DNA of 34,927 nucleotides from CAYJRR01 sp964372275 [NCBI: uncultured bacterium] (lineage in GTDB: Bacteria; CAYJRR01). The number at the start of each line of letters is the position of its first letter. The first letter of the stretch is position 1. Below the pieces are notes generated by a model, which saw only the letters and a program-made list of their open reading frames with translations, made no database searches and was not told the DNA's origin. Below are positions 1 through 7,453 of the stretch, in pieces. Location of the stretch: assembly GCA_964372275.1 (NCBI GenBank), contig CAYJRR010000040.1:1-34927 (forward strand), in the 5' to 3' direction. The position numbers were made by a program, and so were the translations under genes.

Positions 1-1
1 C

Positions 2-211
2 TATGGTCCTTTTCAGGCCCGAGGTTTCGACGCGCTGCGGGAGATGGACGGGAACTATCGGGCGATCACCGCGGAGAGGCTTCGCAGCGTCGGTGAGAGG
101 TTTGGCGCGACCCACGCCGTCCTCTACCGCGAATCGGCGGTCGACCTGCCGGTCTTGTACGAGGACAAGACCTACCGGTTGGTCGAGATCGTCGACGGTC
201 CACGCCCGTGA
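2..211 (+). CDS. C-terminal fragment of a probable membrane protein
   Basis: An open frame runs in from the window edge and ends at TGA 209-211, giving about 69 residues. It contains GNYRAITAERLRSVGERFGA followed by THAVLYRES and YRLVEIVDG. A helix leading to a short beta hairpin of this kind resembles the soluble C-terminal tail of large multi-spanning bacterial membrane proteins, where the end of the protein checks whether a residue's local environment is correct, but I cannot name the family from so short a piece. Its stop overlaps the GTG start of the next gene by 4 bp (GTGA), so the two are probably co-transcribed and translationally coupled. The N-terminus lies outside the window. Confidence 0.6.
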   Translation, partial: YGPFQARGFDALREMDGNYRAITAERLRSVGERFGATHAVLYRESAVDLPVLYEDKTYRLVEIVDGPRP

Positions 212-1782
212 GCGCGCTCCCGAGGCCGGCCCAGCCGGAAGCGGGCCCGCATCACGTCGGCGACGTTGGGCCGCGACCCGTCGGCTCTCCGCCGGTCGGC
301 CTCGGCACGTTCGCCGCGTATGTCTCGATCGTCGTCGTGAGCAGCGTCGCATTCTCCCGCGCGTACGTCGTGGGCTTGCAGACGGACGCGGTCGAGATCT
401 TTTCGCTCGCCTTCATACCGGCGCTCACGGTGTCGCTACGGCTGTTGCTCCTCCGTCTGGCGCCCCTGCGCGTCTACGCGGCGGTGGTCGTCGTCGACCT
501 CCTGCTGAAGGTGGTGCTCGCCAGTTACTCCAGTTGGTTCCACGAGAACCTGGAGATCCATTCGATTATCCAGAACGTCTCGGAGGGGGTGTGGGCGTCG
601 AGCGCCATTCTGCAGTCGGTCCAGACGGGAGTGCTGGTCGTCGGCGGGGGGCTCGTCGGGGTGGAGATCGCGCTGGCGAGAAGGCTTCCGCGGCGGTTGA
701 TCGATCGCGGGCTTCTGGTGTTTGGATTGCCGGCGGCGCTCCTGTACGGGGCGGTTCTGGCGAAGATCCCGCCCTCGAGCGCGGCCAAGGTCACCGACTA
801 CACGCTGTGCATCAAGGTGCACGGCTACTACGCGGCGCTGCTGTCGGATCTCGTCTTCACCGGGGTGCGGCCGAGTCGGGAGGAGTTGCACGGGGCCTTC
901 CATGCGATGCAGGCGAAGCGGCCGGCGCCGGCGGTGCGGGTGACGGCGACAGGGAGGCGGCACGAGGATCTGCTCGTGATCCAGGCGGAGAGTCTCGATT
1001 GGGCGGTGCTGGGACATCGGGTCGACGGGAGGGGGGTCGCGCCGTTCCTCGATCGGCTGGCGACCGAGGCGGTCACGCTGAAGCTCGATCCGAACCACAC
1101 GGCGCAGTCGGGGAGCTCGGGGGCCGACTTCCAGGTGTTGACCGGGCGGCATCCGCATCCGTACTTCCCGAGCTACAAGCTGCGGTCGCTCGACATGTCG
1201 ATGGCGCTGCCGGCGATGTTGGCGCGGCATGGGGTCAAAAGCCTCGCCTTCCACGGGAACGCGGCGTCGATGTGGGCGCGCGGGCAGGCGTTCGAGCGGA
1301 TGGGGTTCGACGCCTTCTACGACGAGAGCGCCTACCCGCACGCCGACTCGCGGTGGGGGGTGAACGACCGGATCTTCTTCGACGGCACGAAGAGGCTGAT
1401 CGAGGTCGACGAGCCGGGGCGGTCGTTCTACTTCCTCGTCACGCTCTCCACCCACTACCCGTTCGACTACGTGGAGCACGACGGCTTCGCTGGCTCGTCG
1501 CGCGCGCGGCGCTACTTCAACGCGATCCACTTCCTCGACCGGGCGCTCGAACGGTTCCTCGGGAACCTGAAGGGGGACTACCTGGTGCTCCTCTACGGCG
1601 ACCACGGCGCGTCGATCTCGACGGCCGACTACCGGTCCAGCGACGGCGAGCGCGAGCCGGTGCCGGCGTTCGTCTTCGGCCTGGTGAACGGGCGGATCGA
1701 GCCGCCGGAGATCGAGATCGAGCCGAAGGACGGCCTCGACCTGCGGGCGCTCTACCGGATCGCGCTCGAGGCGTATCCGTGA
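208..1782 (+). CDS. LTA synthase-like membrane sulfatase/phosphotransferase
   Basis: A 524-residue protein with about five hydrophobic segments (roughly residues 34-53, 62-83, 88-105, 132-152 and 165-186), followed by an extracytoplasmic alkaline-phosphatase-fold domain from about residue 252. The sulfatase landmarks are IQAES (metal-ligand Glu261), a nucleophile loop SGSSGADF (301-308), STHYPF (414-419) and YGDHGASI (463-470, metal-ligand Asp-His). This layout matches the LtaS/MdoB family, which moves phosphoglycerol or related groups from lipids onto surface glycans. In LtaS the nucleophile is Thr; here the loop offers only Ser303 or Ser304. The GTG start overlaps the upstream stop. In this Gram-negative-looking genome the likely role is decorating a surface or periplasmic glycan, with substrate unknown. 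Pieces of this gene recur at 2452-2590. Confidence 0.85.
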   Translation: MSALPRPAQPEAGPHHVGDVGPRPVGSPPVGLGTFAAYVSIVVVSSVAFSRAYVVGLQTDAVEIFSLAFIPALTVSLRLLLLRLAPLRVYAAVVVVDLLLKVVLASYSSWFHENLEIHSIIQNVSEGVWASSAILQSVQTGVLVVGGGLVGVEIALARRLPRRLIDRGLLVFGLPAALLYGAVLAKIPPSSAAKVTDYTLCIKVHGYYAALLSDLVFTGVRPSREELHGAFHAMQAKRPAPAVRVTATGRRHEDLLVIQAESLDWAVLGHRVDGRGVAPFLDRLATEAVTLKLDPNHTAQSGSSGADFQVLTGRHPHPYFPSYKLRSLDMSMALPAMLARHGVKSLAFHGNAASMWARGQAFERMGFDAFYDESAYPHADSRWGVNDRIFFDGTKRLIEVDEPGRSFYFLVTLSTHYPFDYVEHDGFAGSSRARRYFNAIHFLDRALERFLGNLKGDYLVLLYGDHGASISTADYRSSDGEREPVPAFVFGLVNGRIEPPEIEIEPKDGLDLRALYRIALEAYP

Positions 1783-1888
1783 CGGCGAGCGTGTGACGCC
1801 GGGCTCGAGAGGGCGAACACGTTTTGGGGTCGCGCGTTTGGTGGAAATCGCGGCTCCTCGGTCGACGACGGACGGGGCGCGCGACAGG

Positions 1889-2416
1889 ATGATTGACGTG
1901 AGCAAGCACAGGAGCGTCATCCCGCTGAACCGGGTTGCGGAGCGAATCGTCACCATTCGTGACCAGCGCGTCATCCTCGATGCTGACCTCGCGTTTCTCT
2001 ATGGGGTCCGTACCTTCCGCCTCAACGAGCAGGTGAAGCGAAACCGCGAGCGCTTTCCAGCCGACTTCATGTTCCAGCTCTCGGCGGATGAGGCGGCGGC
2101 TTTGAGATCGCAAATTGCGATCTCAAAAGGGCGCGGCGGCCGGCGCTACCTTCCGCATGCCTTCACGGAGCACGGCGCGATCATGGCGGCGTCTGTTCTG
2201 AGCTCGCCGCAGGCGGTCTATGTCAGCCTCTTCGTCGTGCGAGCATTCGTCGCAATGCGCGCGGCGTTGATCTCGCATCGCGACCTCGCGGCCAAGATCG
2301 CCGAGCTCGAGAGTCGCTACGACCGCCAGTTCAAAGTTGTGTTCGACGCGCTGCACGAGATCATGCGCCCACCGACGAAGCCGGGTCGCCGCATCGGTTT
2401 TGAAACGGAAGGCTGA
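1889..2416 (+). CDS. ORF6N-domain DNA-binding protein
   Basis: A 175-residue protein. The first 105 residues form an ORF6N domain: IPLNRVAERIVTIRDQRVILDADLAFLYGV, then LNEQVKRNRERFPADFMFQL, LRSQIAISK and YLPHAFTEHGAIMAA. This domain belongs to the KilA-N/ORF6N group found in phage antirepressors and in accessory regions of bacterial chromosomes. The C-terminal 60 residues look helical, suggesting a coiled coil (LAAKIAELESRYDRQFKVVFDALHEI read in two parts). I chose ATG 1889 over the upstream GTG at 1793 because family similarity begins there. The gene sits alone between the intact LTA-synthase-like gene and a broken partial copy of it, so it probably arrived with a rearrangement. Its target is unknown. 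A 27-bp perfect palindrome lies inside the gene. Confidence 0.85.
   Translation: MIDVSKHRSVIPLNRVAERIVTIRDQRVILDADLAFLYGVRTFRLNEQVKRNRERFPADFMFQLSADEAAALRSQIAISKGRGGRRYLPHAFTEHGAIMAASVLSSPQAVYVSLFVVRAFVAMRAALISHRDLAAKIAELESRYDRQFKVVFDALHEIMRPPTKPGRRIGFETEG
2101..2127. repeat. 27-bp perfect palindrome inside the ORF6N gene
   Basis: The arms TTTGAGATCGCAA (2101-2113) and TTGCGATCTCAAA (2115-2127) are exact reverse complements around a single A at 2114. Ten of the 27 bases are G or C, against roughly 70% in the surroundings. It overlaps codons 72-80 (LRSQIAISK) of the ORF6N protein, the conserved stretch just before YLPHAFTEHG. It could be an operator for the encoded protein or an RNA hairpin. 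The palindrome is read directly; any function is inference. Confidence 0.9.
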
Positions 2417-2451
2417 CCACTGGCGCCCGTGGGGGCGGCGGACGGAGGTCG

Positions 2452-2590
2452 TCCCGAGCTACAAGCTGCGGTCGCTCGACGTGTCGATGATGACGAGAGC
2501 GGCTACTCGCACGCCGCCGGAGATCGAGATCGAGCCGAAGGACGGTCTCGACCTGCGGGCGCTCTACCGGATCGCGCTCGAGGCGTATCC
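2452..2590 (+). pseudogene. Mosaic remnant of the LTA synthase-like gene
   Basis: Three pieces of the gene at 208-1782 are joined here in their original order. Bases 2452-2489 match 1166-1203 with one mismatch. Bases 2492-2516 match 1321-1345 with two mismatches. Bases 2513-2590 match 1701-1778 with one mismatch, ending just before the parental stop codon. The intervening segments are missing. A tandem duplicate of the gene followed by internal deletions would explain this, with the ORF6N gene now between the intact and decayed copies. The short ORFs overlapping this stretch are not real genes. Confidence 0.85.
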
Positions 2591-2684
2591 CAAAGGAAAT
2601 CGGCGCCCGCCACCGGCGCGGATTCGCCCGCGGGGTTCCTGGGTTGGGCGGAATTGCCGCCGGCCGGTTGACCGAACTGCGCCG

Positions 2685-2889
2685 ATGATGCGTGCAAGCG
2701 GGATTGAGTTCCGACCGCAGGCGCGCGATGAGCTCCTGGCGGTTCGGTGGTACGCGAGCCACAGCGTCGTTGTGGCGGGCCTTCGTTCGTGTCGTGGACG
2801 AATCCGGAGAAGACTACCTCTATCCCACCCGACTCTTCCCGTCGGTCGATCTTCCGAAAGAGGCGGAAAGGGCGTTTTCCGCACCGTAG
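2685..2889 (+). pseudogene. Fused remnants: ParE-like N-terminus and small conserved ORF
   Basis: From ATG 2685 the frame reads IEFRPQARDELLAVRWYA, which resembles the N-terminus of RelE/ParE-family toxins. It then loses sense. From about 2770 a different frame (open from 2692) reads LWRAFVRVVDESGEDYLYPT and ends LPKEAERAFSAP before the stop at 2887-2889. I recognise the VVDESGEDYLYP motif as recurring in very short hypothetical proteins of about 40-60 residues, with no known function. The two halves lie in different frames, so this is probably a deletion junction between two small genes. The second half could still be expressed from a TTG at 2770, but no ribosome binding site is visible. Confidence 0.5.
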
Positions 2890-2910
2890 CGCAAACGCAG
2901 GAGTCTCGGC

Positions 2911-3135
2911 ATGAAGCGGACGAAGAAGAAGAGGCCCGTCGCCGACGGCCTGCGCGTGCGCGCATACCAGGTCCTCCGGCGAGCAATCGAGGAGGGCGCG
3001 GAGTACGGCTGGCGCCGCGCCCACAAGCACACCGACGCGCCGGACGAGGAGACGATCAAGGGCCAGATCGTCACCGGCATCCTCAACGAGATCTGCGAGT
3101 ACTTCGACTTCGACGATGGCGACTTCACGAAATAG
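2911..3135 (+). CDS. Small charged hypothetical protein, 74 aa
   Basis: The ATG at 2911 follows a good ribosome binding site (GCAGGAG, about 6 nt upstream). The protein starts with a Lys/Arg-rich tail (MKRTKKKRP), continues with the probable helical segment LRVRAYQVLRRAIEEGAEYG, then WRRAHKHTDAP, and ends acidic with EYFDFDDGDF. It has no signal peptide or membrane segment, so it is likely cytoplasmic. I recognise the pattern as a recurring small family found beside the VVDESGEDYLYP-type ORF, but no function is known to me. Position just after that ORF and after a ParE-like fragment suggests a small accessory cassette; a toxin-antitoxin role would be speculation. It converges on the rfbG-like gene, with 72 bp between them. 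Confidence 0.75.
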   Translation: MKRTKKKRPVADGLRVRAYQVLRRAIEEGAEYGWRRAHKHTDAPDEETIKGQIVTGILNEICEYFDFDDGDFTK

Positions 3136-3207
3136 AGGCCGCTTCAACTTGCAGTGAAGCCGGCTCTTCGACGGCCAAACCGTCGATTTGCGAGGGCGCG
3201 CCAGGCG

Positions 3208-4230
3208 TCAGGTGGCGAGGAACTCGTCGTACCAGCGGATCGTGCGCGCCAGGCCGGTGTCGAGGTCGAAGGAGGGCTTCCAGCGGAGGAGGGTGCGGGC
3301 CTTGCGGGCGTCGAGGTACTGCTCGCGAATCTCGTTCGAGGCTTCGTTGAGGATCCGGGGGCGGGAGGTCGCCTTCATGGCCGCGAGGAGGCGCTTCACC
3401 AGGTCGAGGACCGAGAGCGGCTGGCCGTAGGAGAAGTTGAACGCCTCGCCGCGGAGGGTGGGGCGGGTGGCGAGCGATTGGGCGAGCGTCGTGTAGGCGA
3501 TCGCGGCATCCTCGACGTAGATGTAGTCGCGGAGGAACTTGCCGTCGGAGCGGATCACCGGGCGCTCGCCGCGCAGCACGGAGCGGATCGTGCCGGGGAC
3601 GATGCGGTTCCAGTTCAGATCGCCGCCGCCGAAGAAGTTGCCGCAGCGGGTGATCGCCACCGGAAGCCCGAAGGTCTTGGCGTAGCCGTGGGCGATCAGG
3701 TCGGCGCAGGACTTCGAGACGTCGTAGGGATGGGCGGCGGCGAGAGGAGCCGACTCTGGCGTCGGCAGCACCGCGGCCTGGCCGTAGGCCTTGTCGGACG
3801 AGGCGACCACGATCGACTTCACCTTCGGGCTGCGGCGGGCGGCCTCGAGCAGCGACCAGGTGCCGCCGACGTTCGTCTCGAAGGTCGAGACCGGATTGCG
3901 GTTCGCGATCCCGACGATCGTCTGCGCCGCGAGATGGAGCACCACCTCCACTTCGTACTCGCCGAGGACGCGCTCCAGCAGCGCCTGATCGCGCACGTCG
4001 CCGCGGACCGACTTGACCCGGGCGTGAAGCCCCGCGCGCACCAGCTCCGACTGCGGCACGTCGTCGCGGACCAGACAGACGACGTCCGCCCCGAGATCGA
4101 GCAGCCGCCGCACCAGCCACGATCCGACGAGCCCGGTCGCTCCGGTGACGAGCGTCGGCCGGTCGAGCCAGAACTTCCGCTCCTTGGCGTCGGGGACCTC
4201 GGCTTCCGCTGCGGTCTTCTTTGCGGCCAC
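3208..4230 (-). CDS. rfbG: CDP-glucose 4,6-dehydratase-like extended SDR
   Basis: A 340-residue extended short-chain dehydrogenase. The NAD-binding motif TGATGLVG is at residues 29-36, the SSDKAYG active-site loop at 144-150, and the catalytic YxxxK is Tyr169-DVS-Lys173. The SDK triad and the opening [11 protein letters not shown] are features of CDP-glucose 4,6-dehydratases (RfbG/DdhB), which turn CDP-glucose into CDP-4-keto-6-deoxyglucose. RDYIYVEDA and a C-terminal [11 protein letters not shown] are typical of sugar-nucleotide dehydratases. I chose GTG 4230 because AGGAG sits 7 nt upstream; the frame stays open much further but without similarity. The gene starts 8 bp after the rfbH stop and forms a transcription unit with it. 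A GDP- or dTDP-sugar substrate is not excluded, but rfbF and rfbH nearby favour CDP-glucose. Confidence 0.8.
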   Translation of the reverse strand: MAAKKTAAEAEVPDAKERKFWLDRPTLVTGATGLVGSWLVRRLLDLGADVVCLVRDDVPQSELVRAGLHARVKSVRGDVRDQALLERVLGEYEVEVVLHLAAQTIVGIANRNPVSTFETNVGGTWSLLEAARRSPKVKSIVVASSDKAYGQAAVLPTPESAPLAAAHPYDVSKSCADLIAHGYAKTFGLPVAITRCGNFFGGGDLNWNRIVPGTIRSVLRGERPVIRSDGKFLRDYIYVEDAAIAYTTLAQSLATRPTLRGEAFNFSYGQPLSVLDLVKRLLAAMKATSRPRILNEASNEIREQYLDARKARTLLRWKPSFDLDTGLARTIRWYDEFLAT

Positions 4231-4238
4231 AGGGTCTC

Positions 4239-5855
4239 CTATCGGGTCTTCGCCGCCACGAAGTCGTGGAACGACGCGACGACGTGGTCGAGCTGGGGAT
4301 CGGTGAGGCCGGGGTAGACGCCGACGAAGAAGGCGTCCTCCATCAGACGGTCGGCGCCCGCCAGGTCGCCGACCACCCGGAACGGAGGGAGGCCGTCGGG
4401 ACGGCGGAGGTCGAGGTAGGCCGGCTGCTTCGTCAGGTTGCCGCCGAACAGCATCCGGGTCTGGATCTTCCGGTCCTCGAGGAAGCGAGCCAGCTCGGTG
4501 CGGCCGAAGGGGGCGGTCTTCCGCGCCAGCACCAGGAACCCGAACCACGAGGGGTCGGCCCCTGACGTCGCGCGCGGGAGCTCGAGATGCTCCTCGAGGT
4601 CGGCGAGGCCGGCGCGCAGGCGGGCCCAGTTGCGCCGTCGCGCGGCGCCGAAGTCGGGGAGCTTGGCGATCTGCTCGACGCCGATCGCCGCCTGCAGGTC
4701 GAGCGGCTTCAGGTTGTAGCCGACGTGGCTGTAGACGTACTTGTGGTCGTAGCCCTCGGGCAGGTCGCCGAGCTTCCAGGCGAACCGCTTCCCGCAGGTG
4801 TTCGACTTGCCGGAGTCGCACCAGCAGTCGCGGCCCCAATCGCGAAAACTTTCGACGATCGGCTTGAGCGCGGCGTCGCGCACCACGTTCACCGCCCCGC
4901 CCTCCCCCATCGTCACGTGGTGCGGCGGGTAGAAACTCTGCGTCGACAGATCGCCGAACGAGCCGGTCGGCCTCCCCTTGTAGAACGAGCCGAGCGCGTC
5001 GCAGTTGTCCTCGACGAGCCACAAGCTCCGGCGCCGGCAGAAGTCGAGGACGGCGTCGACGTCGAACGGGTTGCCGAGGGCGTGCGCCAGCATCACGGCG
5101 CGGGTGCGCGGCGACCAGGCCTCGTCCAGGCGGCGCGGATCGAGGTTGCCGGTGGCGGGATCGCTGTCGACGAAGACCGGGACGCACCCGTGCTGCAGGA
5201 TCGGATTGACGGTGGTGGGGAAGCCGGCCGCGGCGGTGATCACCTCGTCGCCGGGCTGGAGCGCGCGCTCGCCGAGCTTGGGCGAGGTGAGCGCGGCGAA
5301 GGCGACGAGGTTTGCCGAGGAGCCGGAGTTGACCAGCACGCTGCTGCGCACCCCCAGGAACGAGGCCAGCGCGCGCTGCATGCGGTCGCCATGGGGGCCG
5401 AGGGTGAGCCAGAAGTCGAGGCTGGCGTCGACGGCGGCCTTCACCTCGCGCCGGTCGAAGACACGCCCGGCGTAGGGGACGACGCTTTGTCCCGGGACGA
5501 ACGCCGGCGCGGCGTGCTCCGCCTCGACGAAGGCGTCGACCTCGACGGCGATGCGCCGCCGGTGGACGCGTGCCAGCGCCGCGCGGGTGATCCGCCCGAC
5601 GACGCGGCCGTCGATGGCGGAGGTCTCCTCCAACTCCACGAAAAGCGGTCCGGCGACGCCACCGTCGGTCCCGCGCGTGGCGGCCCCCCCTCGGTCGGCG
5701 TCGACCCGTTCGATCTCGGCGGCGGTCAGCTCGAGCGAAGCGACCACGGGGGACGCCGCGTGGACGCGCACGCCGATCGGCCGCGCCCCCCCCCGCACCG
5801 CGAGGCGAAGCTCCCCTGCCGCCGATCGCACCAGCGTTCCGGCATCGATCGTCAT
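4239..5855 (-). CDS. rfbH: CDP-4-keto-6-deoxyglucose 3-dehydrase (E1), extended N-terminus
   Basis: From about residue 119 ([16 protein letters not shown]) the protein follows RfbH/DdhC closely. This is the PMP-dependent, iron-sulfur E1 enzyme that removes the C3 hydroxyl in CDP-3,6-dideoxyhexose synthesis. His312 in [13 protein letters not shown] replaces the aminotransferase lysine, as in E1. The four [2Fe-2S] ligands are present: Cys285 (EDNCDALGS), then Cys344, Cys346 and Cys354 in [12 protein letters not shown], spaced x58-x1-x7. The protein has 538 residues against about 437 usual, with roughly 90 additional N-terminal residues whose fold I do not recognise. ATG 5855 has no strong ribosome binding site, so the start is uncertain. 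No E3-type ferredoxin reductase partner is in the window. The product would feed abequose-, paratose- or yersiniose-type sugars. Confidence 0.93.
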   Translation of the reverse strand: MTIDAGTLVRSAAGELRLAVRGGARPIGVRVHAASPVVASLELTAAEIERVDADRGGAATRGTDGGVAGPLFVELEETSAIDGRVVGRITRAALARVHRRRIAVEVDAFVEAEHAAPAFVPGQSVVPYAGRVFDRREVKAAVDASLDFWLTLGPHGDRMQRALASFLGVRSSVLVNSGSSANLVAFAALTSPKLGERALQPGDEVITAAAGFPTTVNPILQHGCVPVFVDSDPATGNLDPRRLDEAWSPRTRAVMLAHALGNPFDVDAVLDFCRRRSLWLVEDNCDALGSFYKGRPTGSFGDLSTQSFYPPHHVTMGEGGAVNVVRDAALKPIVESFRDWGRDCWCDSGKSNTCGKRFAWKLGDLPEGYDHKYVYSHVGYNLKPLDLQAAIGVEQIAKLPDFGAARRRNWARLRAGLADLEEHLELPRATSGADPSWFGFLVLARKTAPFGRTELARFLEDRKIQTRMLFGGNLTKQPAYLDLRRPDGLPPFRVVGDLAGADRLMEDAFFVGVYPGLTDPQLDHVVASFHDFVAAKTR

Positions 5856-6009
5856 CGCAATCCGCCCGCTCGACTCGCCATGCCGCTCACGGGCGTTGCA
5901 TAGCACGGTGCATCGAATTGGGCGACCTCCCACCGTGGCAATTCGGCCGGAAGTTCGATGAGTTGGCCCGATCCGGCCCGACGCGCGGTTCGACCGATCG
6001 GTCGACGCC

Positions 6010-6037
6010 TTGTGAGGCCGACGGCGAGGCGTATCCT
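6010..6037 (+). promoter_or_regulatory. Sigma70-like promoter, probably leaderless, for 6044 gene
   Basis: TTGTGA (6010-6015), 16 nt, then TATCCT (6032-6037), with the ATG only 6 nt further on. There is no Shine-Dalgarno between the -10 and the start, so the transcript would begin at or next to the initiation codon. Confidence 0.5.
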
Positions 6038-6043
6038 GAAAGC

Positions 6044-6427
6044 ATGCCCCGCAAGAAGAACGGCAACGGCGGCCCTCCACCGCCCCACCGCCCCGAGAAC
6101 CCCGACTTCGCCTACCTCGGCGCCAAGCTCGACGCCATGGCGGAGGCGACGGCGAAGGGCTTCGGCATCATGGACCACCGGATGGAGTCGATGGACCACC
6201 GGATGGAGTCGATGGACCATCGGATGGAGTCGATGGACCATCGGATGGCGTCGATGGGGGTGAAGCTCGACGCGCTCACCGACGTCACCGTGAAGGGGCT
6301 TGCCGCGGTCCAAGGGGAGATCGCTCGCACGAACGTGCGAATCGACAAGCTGATCGAGAACACGGGCGAACATTGGCGCGATCACGAACGGAGGATTTCC
6401 GCCCTGGAGAAGCAGGACGACCCGTGA
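6044..6427 (+). CDS. Small coiled-coil protein with heptad tandem repeats
   Basis: A 127-residue soluble protein. It starts basic and Pro-rich ([20 protein letters not shown]), continues with [19 protein letters not shown], then has four tandem copies of the heptad MDHRMES (the last is MDHRMAS) from residue 43, and ends in a helical region ([18 protein letters not shown]). Seven-residue repeats with Met at positions a and e suggest one continuous coiled coil, perhaps an oligomerisation rod. The second half resembles the helical bundles of chemoreceptor-like or phage-tail-like small proteins, but I do not recognise a family. It lies on the opposite strand within the sugar locus, between rfbH and rfbF, and its stop overlaps the GTG of a partial paralogue (6424). 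Confidence 0.75.
   Translation: MPRKKNGNGGPPPPHRPENPDFAYLGAKLDAMAEATAKGFGIMDHRMESMDHRMESMDHRMESMDHRMASMGVKLDALTDVTVKGLAAVQGEIARTNVRIDKLIENTGEHWRDHERRISALEKQDDP
6170..6253 (+). repeat. 21-bp tandem repeat, four copies
   Basis: Four in-register 21-bp units start at 6170, 6191, 6212 and 6233, each beginning ATGGACCA and encoding M-D-H-R-M-E-S. Units 1 and 2 use CAC for His and units 3 and 4 use CAT. Unit 4 has GCG (Ala) in place of GAG (Glu). The length equals exactly one coiled-coil heptad, so copy-number change by slippage would lengthen or shorten the rod without a frameshift. Confidence 0.95.
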
Positions 6428-6669
6428 GTCGCCGAACGAAGCGGACTCGACGTGGAAGAAAGGGCCGGAAGCGGCGGCCCTCGGTCCCCAAGCGCCCGAA
6501 GAACCCCGACTTCGCCTATCTCGGCGCCAAGATCGACGCGGTCGTGAAAGTCTGGGAAGACGCGATCGCGATGCTAAGCCGTCCGGGCAGCCGGAAAGGC
6601 AAGTCGTCCGCTCCGGGGCGGGTCACCACATCTTCCACGGCGGGTTCCCCTCGTCCCAGAGGCGGTTGA
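6424..6669 (+). CDS. Truncated paralogue of the 6044 gene
   Basis: The GTG at 6424 overlaps the previous stop (GTGA). After a Lys/Arg-rich start it reads [18 protein letters not shown], nearly the same as [18 protein letters not shown] in the neighbour, and the DNA is also closely similar over that stretch. Similarity ends by about residue 35. The final residues (from about 6620) are encoded opposite the 3' end of rfbF, which runs convergently, and contain TTSSTAGSPRPRGG, unlike a natural C-terminus. The likely history is a tandem duplication whose second copy was cut when it was joined to the rfbF side of the locus. It may be translated, but is probably decaying. Confidence 0.5.
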   Translation: MSRRTKRTRRGRKGRKRRPSVPKRPKNPDFAYLGAKIDAVVKVWEDAIAMLSRPGSRKGKSSAPGRVTTSSTAGSPRPRGG

Positions 6670-7453
6670 GGAGCTCGAACTCGCGGTAGGTGTCCATGCA
6701 CTGCCAGAAGCCGGGGTGGCGGTAGACGGCGAGCTCGCGCTCCTGGGAGAGGCGGCGGAGCGGCTCCTGCTCGAGGATCGTGGCGTCGTCGTCGAGGTAG
6801 TCGAAGATCTTCTTCTCGAAGACGAAGAAGCCGCCGTTGATCCAGACCTCTTCCAGGTACTCCTTCTCGGCGAAACGGGTGACGAGGTCCTTTTCGATCG
6901 TCAGCTCGCCGAAGCGCGAGGTCGGACGCACGCCGGTCAAGGTGGCGATCGTCCCGGCCTTCTTGTGGGTGGCGAGCAGCTTCGGGACGTCGACGTTCGC
7001 CAAACCGTCGCCGTAGGTCATCAGGAAGCGGTCGGCTTTGACGTAGTCGCGGATGCGGCGGATGCGGCCGCCGGTCATCGTCGCCTGGCCGGTCTCGGCG
7101 AGCGTCACCCGCCAGTCGATCGGCTCGGCGCTCTTCCCGAGCTGGACCTGCGTCCGTTTCCCCAGGTCGAGCATCACGTCGCTGGTGTAGGCGGCGTAGT
7201 CGAGGAAGTAGTCGCGGATCATCTCCCCGCGATAGCCCAGACACACGATGAACTCCTTGAACCCGTGGTGGGCGTAGTTCTTCATGATGTGCCAGAGGAT
7301 CGGGTGCGGGCCGACCTTCACCATCGGCTTGGGCCGGTACTCGGTCTCCTCCCGCAGCCGAGTTCCCAGGCCGCCGGCGAGGATCACCACCGGGATCTTC
7401 AGGGGGGGCTGGGGGGAGTTCCCCCCTCCAGCGCGTTCGCGCGAGCTGTTCAC
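6623..7453 (-). CDS. rfbF: Glucose-1-phosphate cytidylyltransferase
   Basis: The family signature LAGGLGTRLREETEYRPKPM starts at residue 25, followed by GPHPILWHIMKNYAHHG, YFLDYAAYTSDVMLD, TYGDGLANVD, WINGGFFVF and FWQCMDTYRE. This is a full match to RfbF, which makes CDP-glucose from CTP and glucose 1-phosphate, the first step to CDP-dideoxyhexoses. I chose GTG 7453 because it overlaps the upstream stop (GTGA). That gives 276 residues against about 257 usual. The additional N-terminal residues (SSRERAGGGNSPQPPL) are encoded by a GC-rich double hairpin. In place of the family's usual MKIPVVILAGG the sequence reads LKIPVV with CTG, as if the native ATG had been replaced and upstream coupling used instead. 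It is the last gene of the minus-strand operon. Confidence 0.93.
   Translation of the reverse strand: MNSSRERAGGGNSPQPPLKIPVVILAGGLGTRLREETEYRPKPMVKVGPHPILWHIMKNYAHHGFKEFIVCLGYRGEMIRDYFLDYAAYTSDVMLDLGKRTQVQLGKSAEPIDWRVTLAETGQATMTGGRIRRIRDYVKADRFLMTYGDGLANVDVPKLLATHKKAGTIATLTGVRPTSRFGELTIEKDLVTRFAEKEYLEEVWINGGFFVFEKKIFDYLDDDATILEQEPLRRLSQERELAVYRHPGFWQCMDTYREFELLNRLWDEGNPPWKMW
7403..7446. repeat. GC-rich double-hairpin element, copy 1
   Basis: A G-run/C-run hairpin (GGGGGG 7411-7416, AGTT loop, CCCCCC 7421-7426) is followed by GCGCG-TT-CGCGC (7431-7442). It covers the first codons of rfbF. A second element of the same architecture lies at 24841-24880, which suggests a small dispersed repeat. 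Confidence 0.5.

Noticed and set aside
436-1974. A 512-codon minus-strand open frame
   Set aside because: It lies opposite the LTA synthase-like gene, is dominated by Arg, Val, Glu and Pro, and has no recognisable motif.
4231-5187. Upstream extension of the rfbG-like frame
   Set aside because: It overlaps rfbH in another frame and lacks similarity; the GTG at 4230 with AGGAG upstream explains the start.
4239-5855. Loss of an Fe-S ligand in RfbH because one Cys of the DCYCAPGC pattern is Lys
   Set aside because: The ligands of the family are the C-x57-C-x-C-x7-C set; the changed Cys is not one of them, and all four ligands are present.
6170-6253. Possible CRISPR-like repeat array
   Set aside because: The repeats are contiguous with no spacers and encode in-frame heptads.
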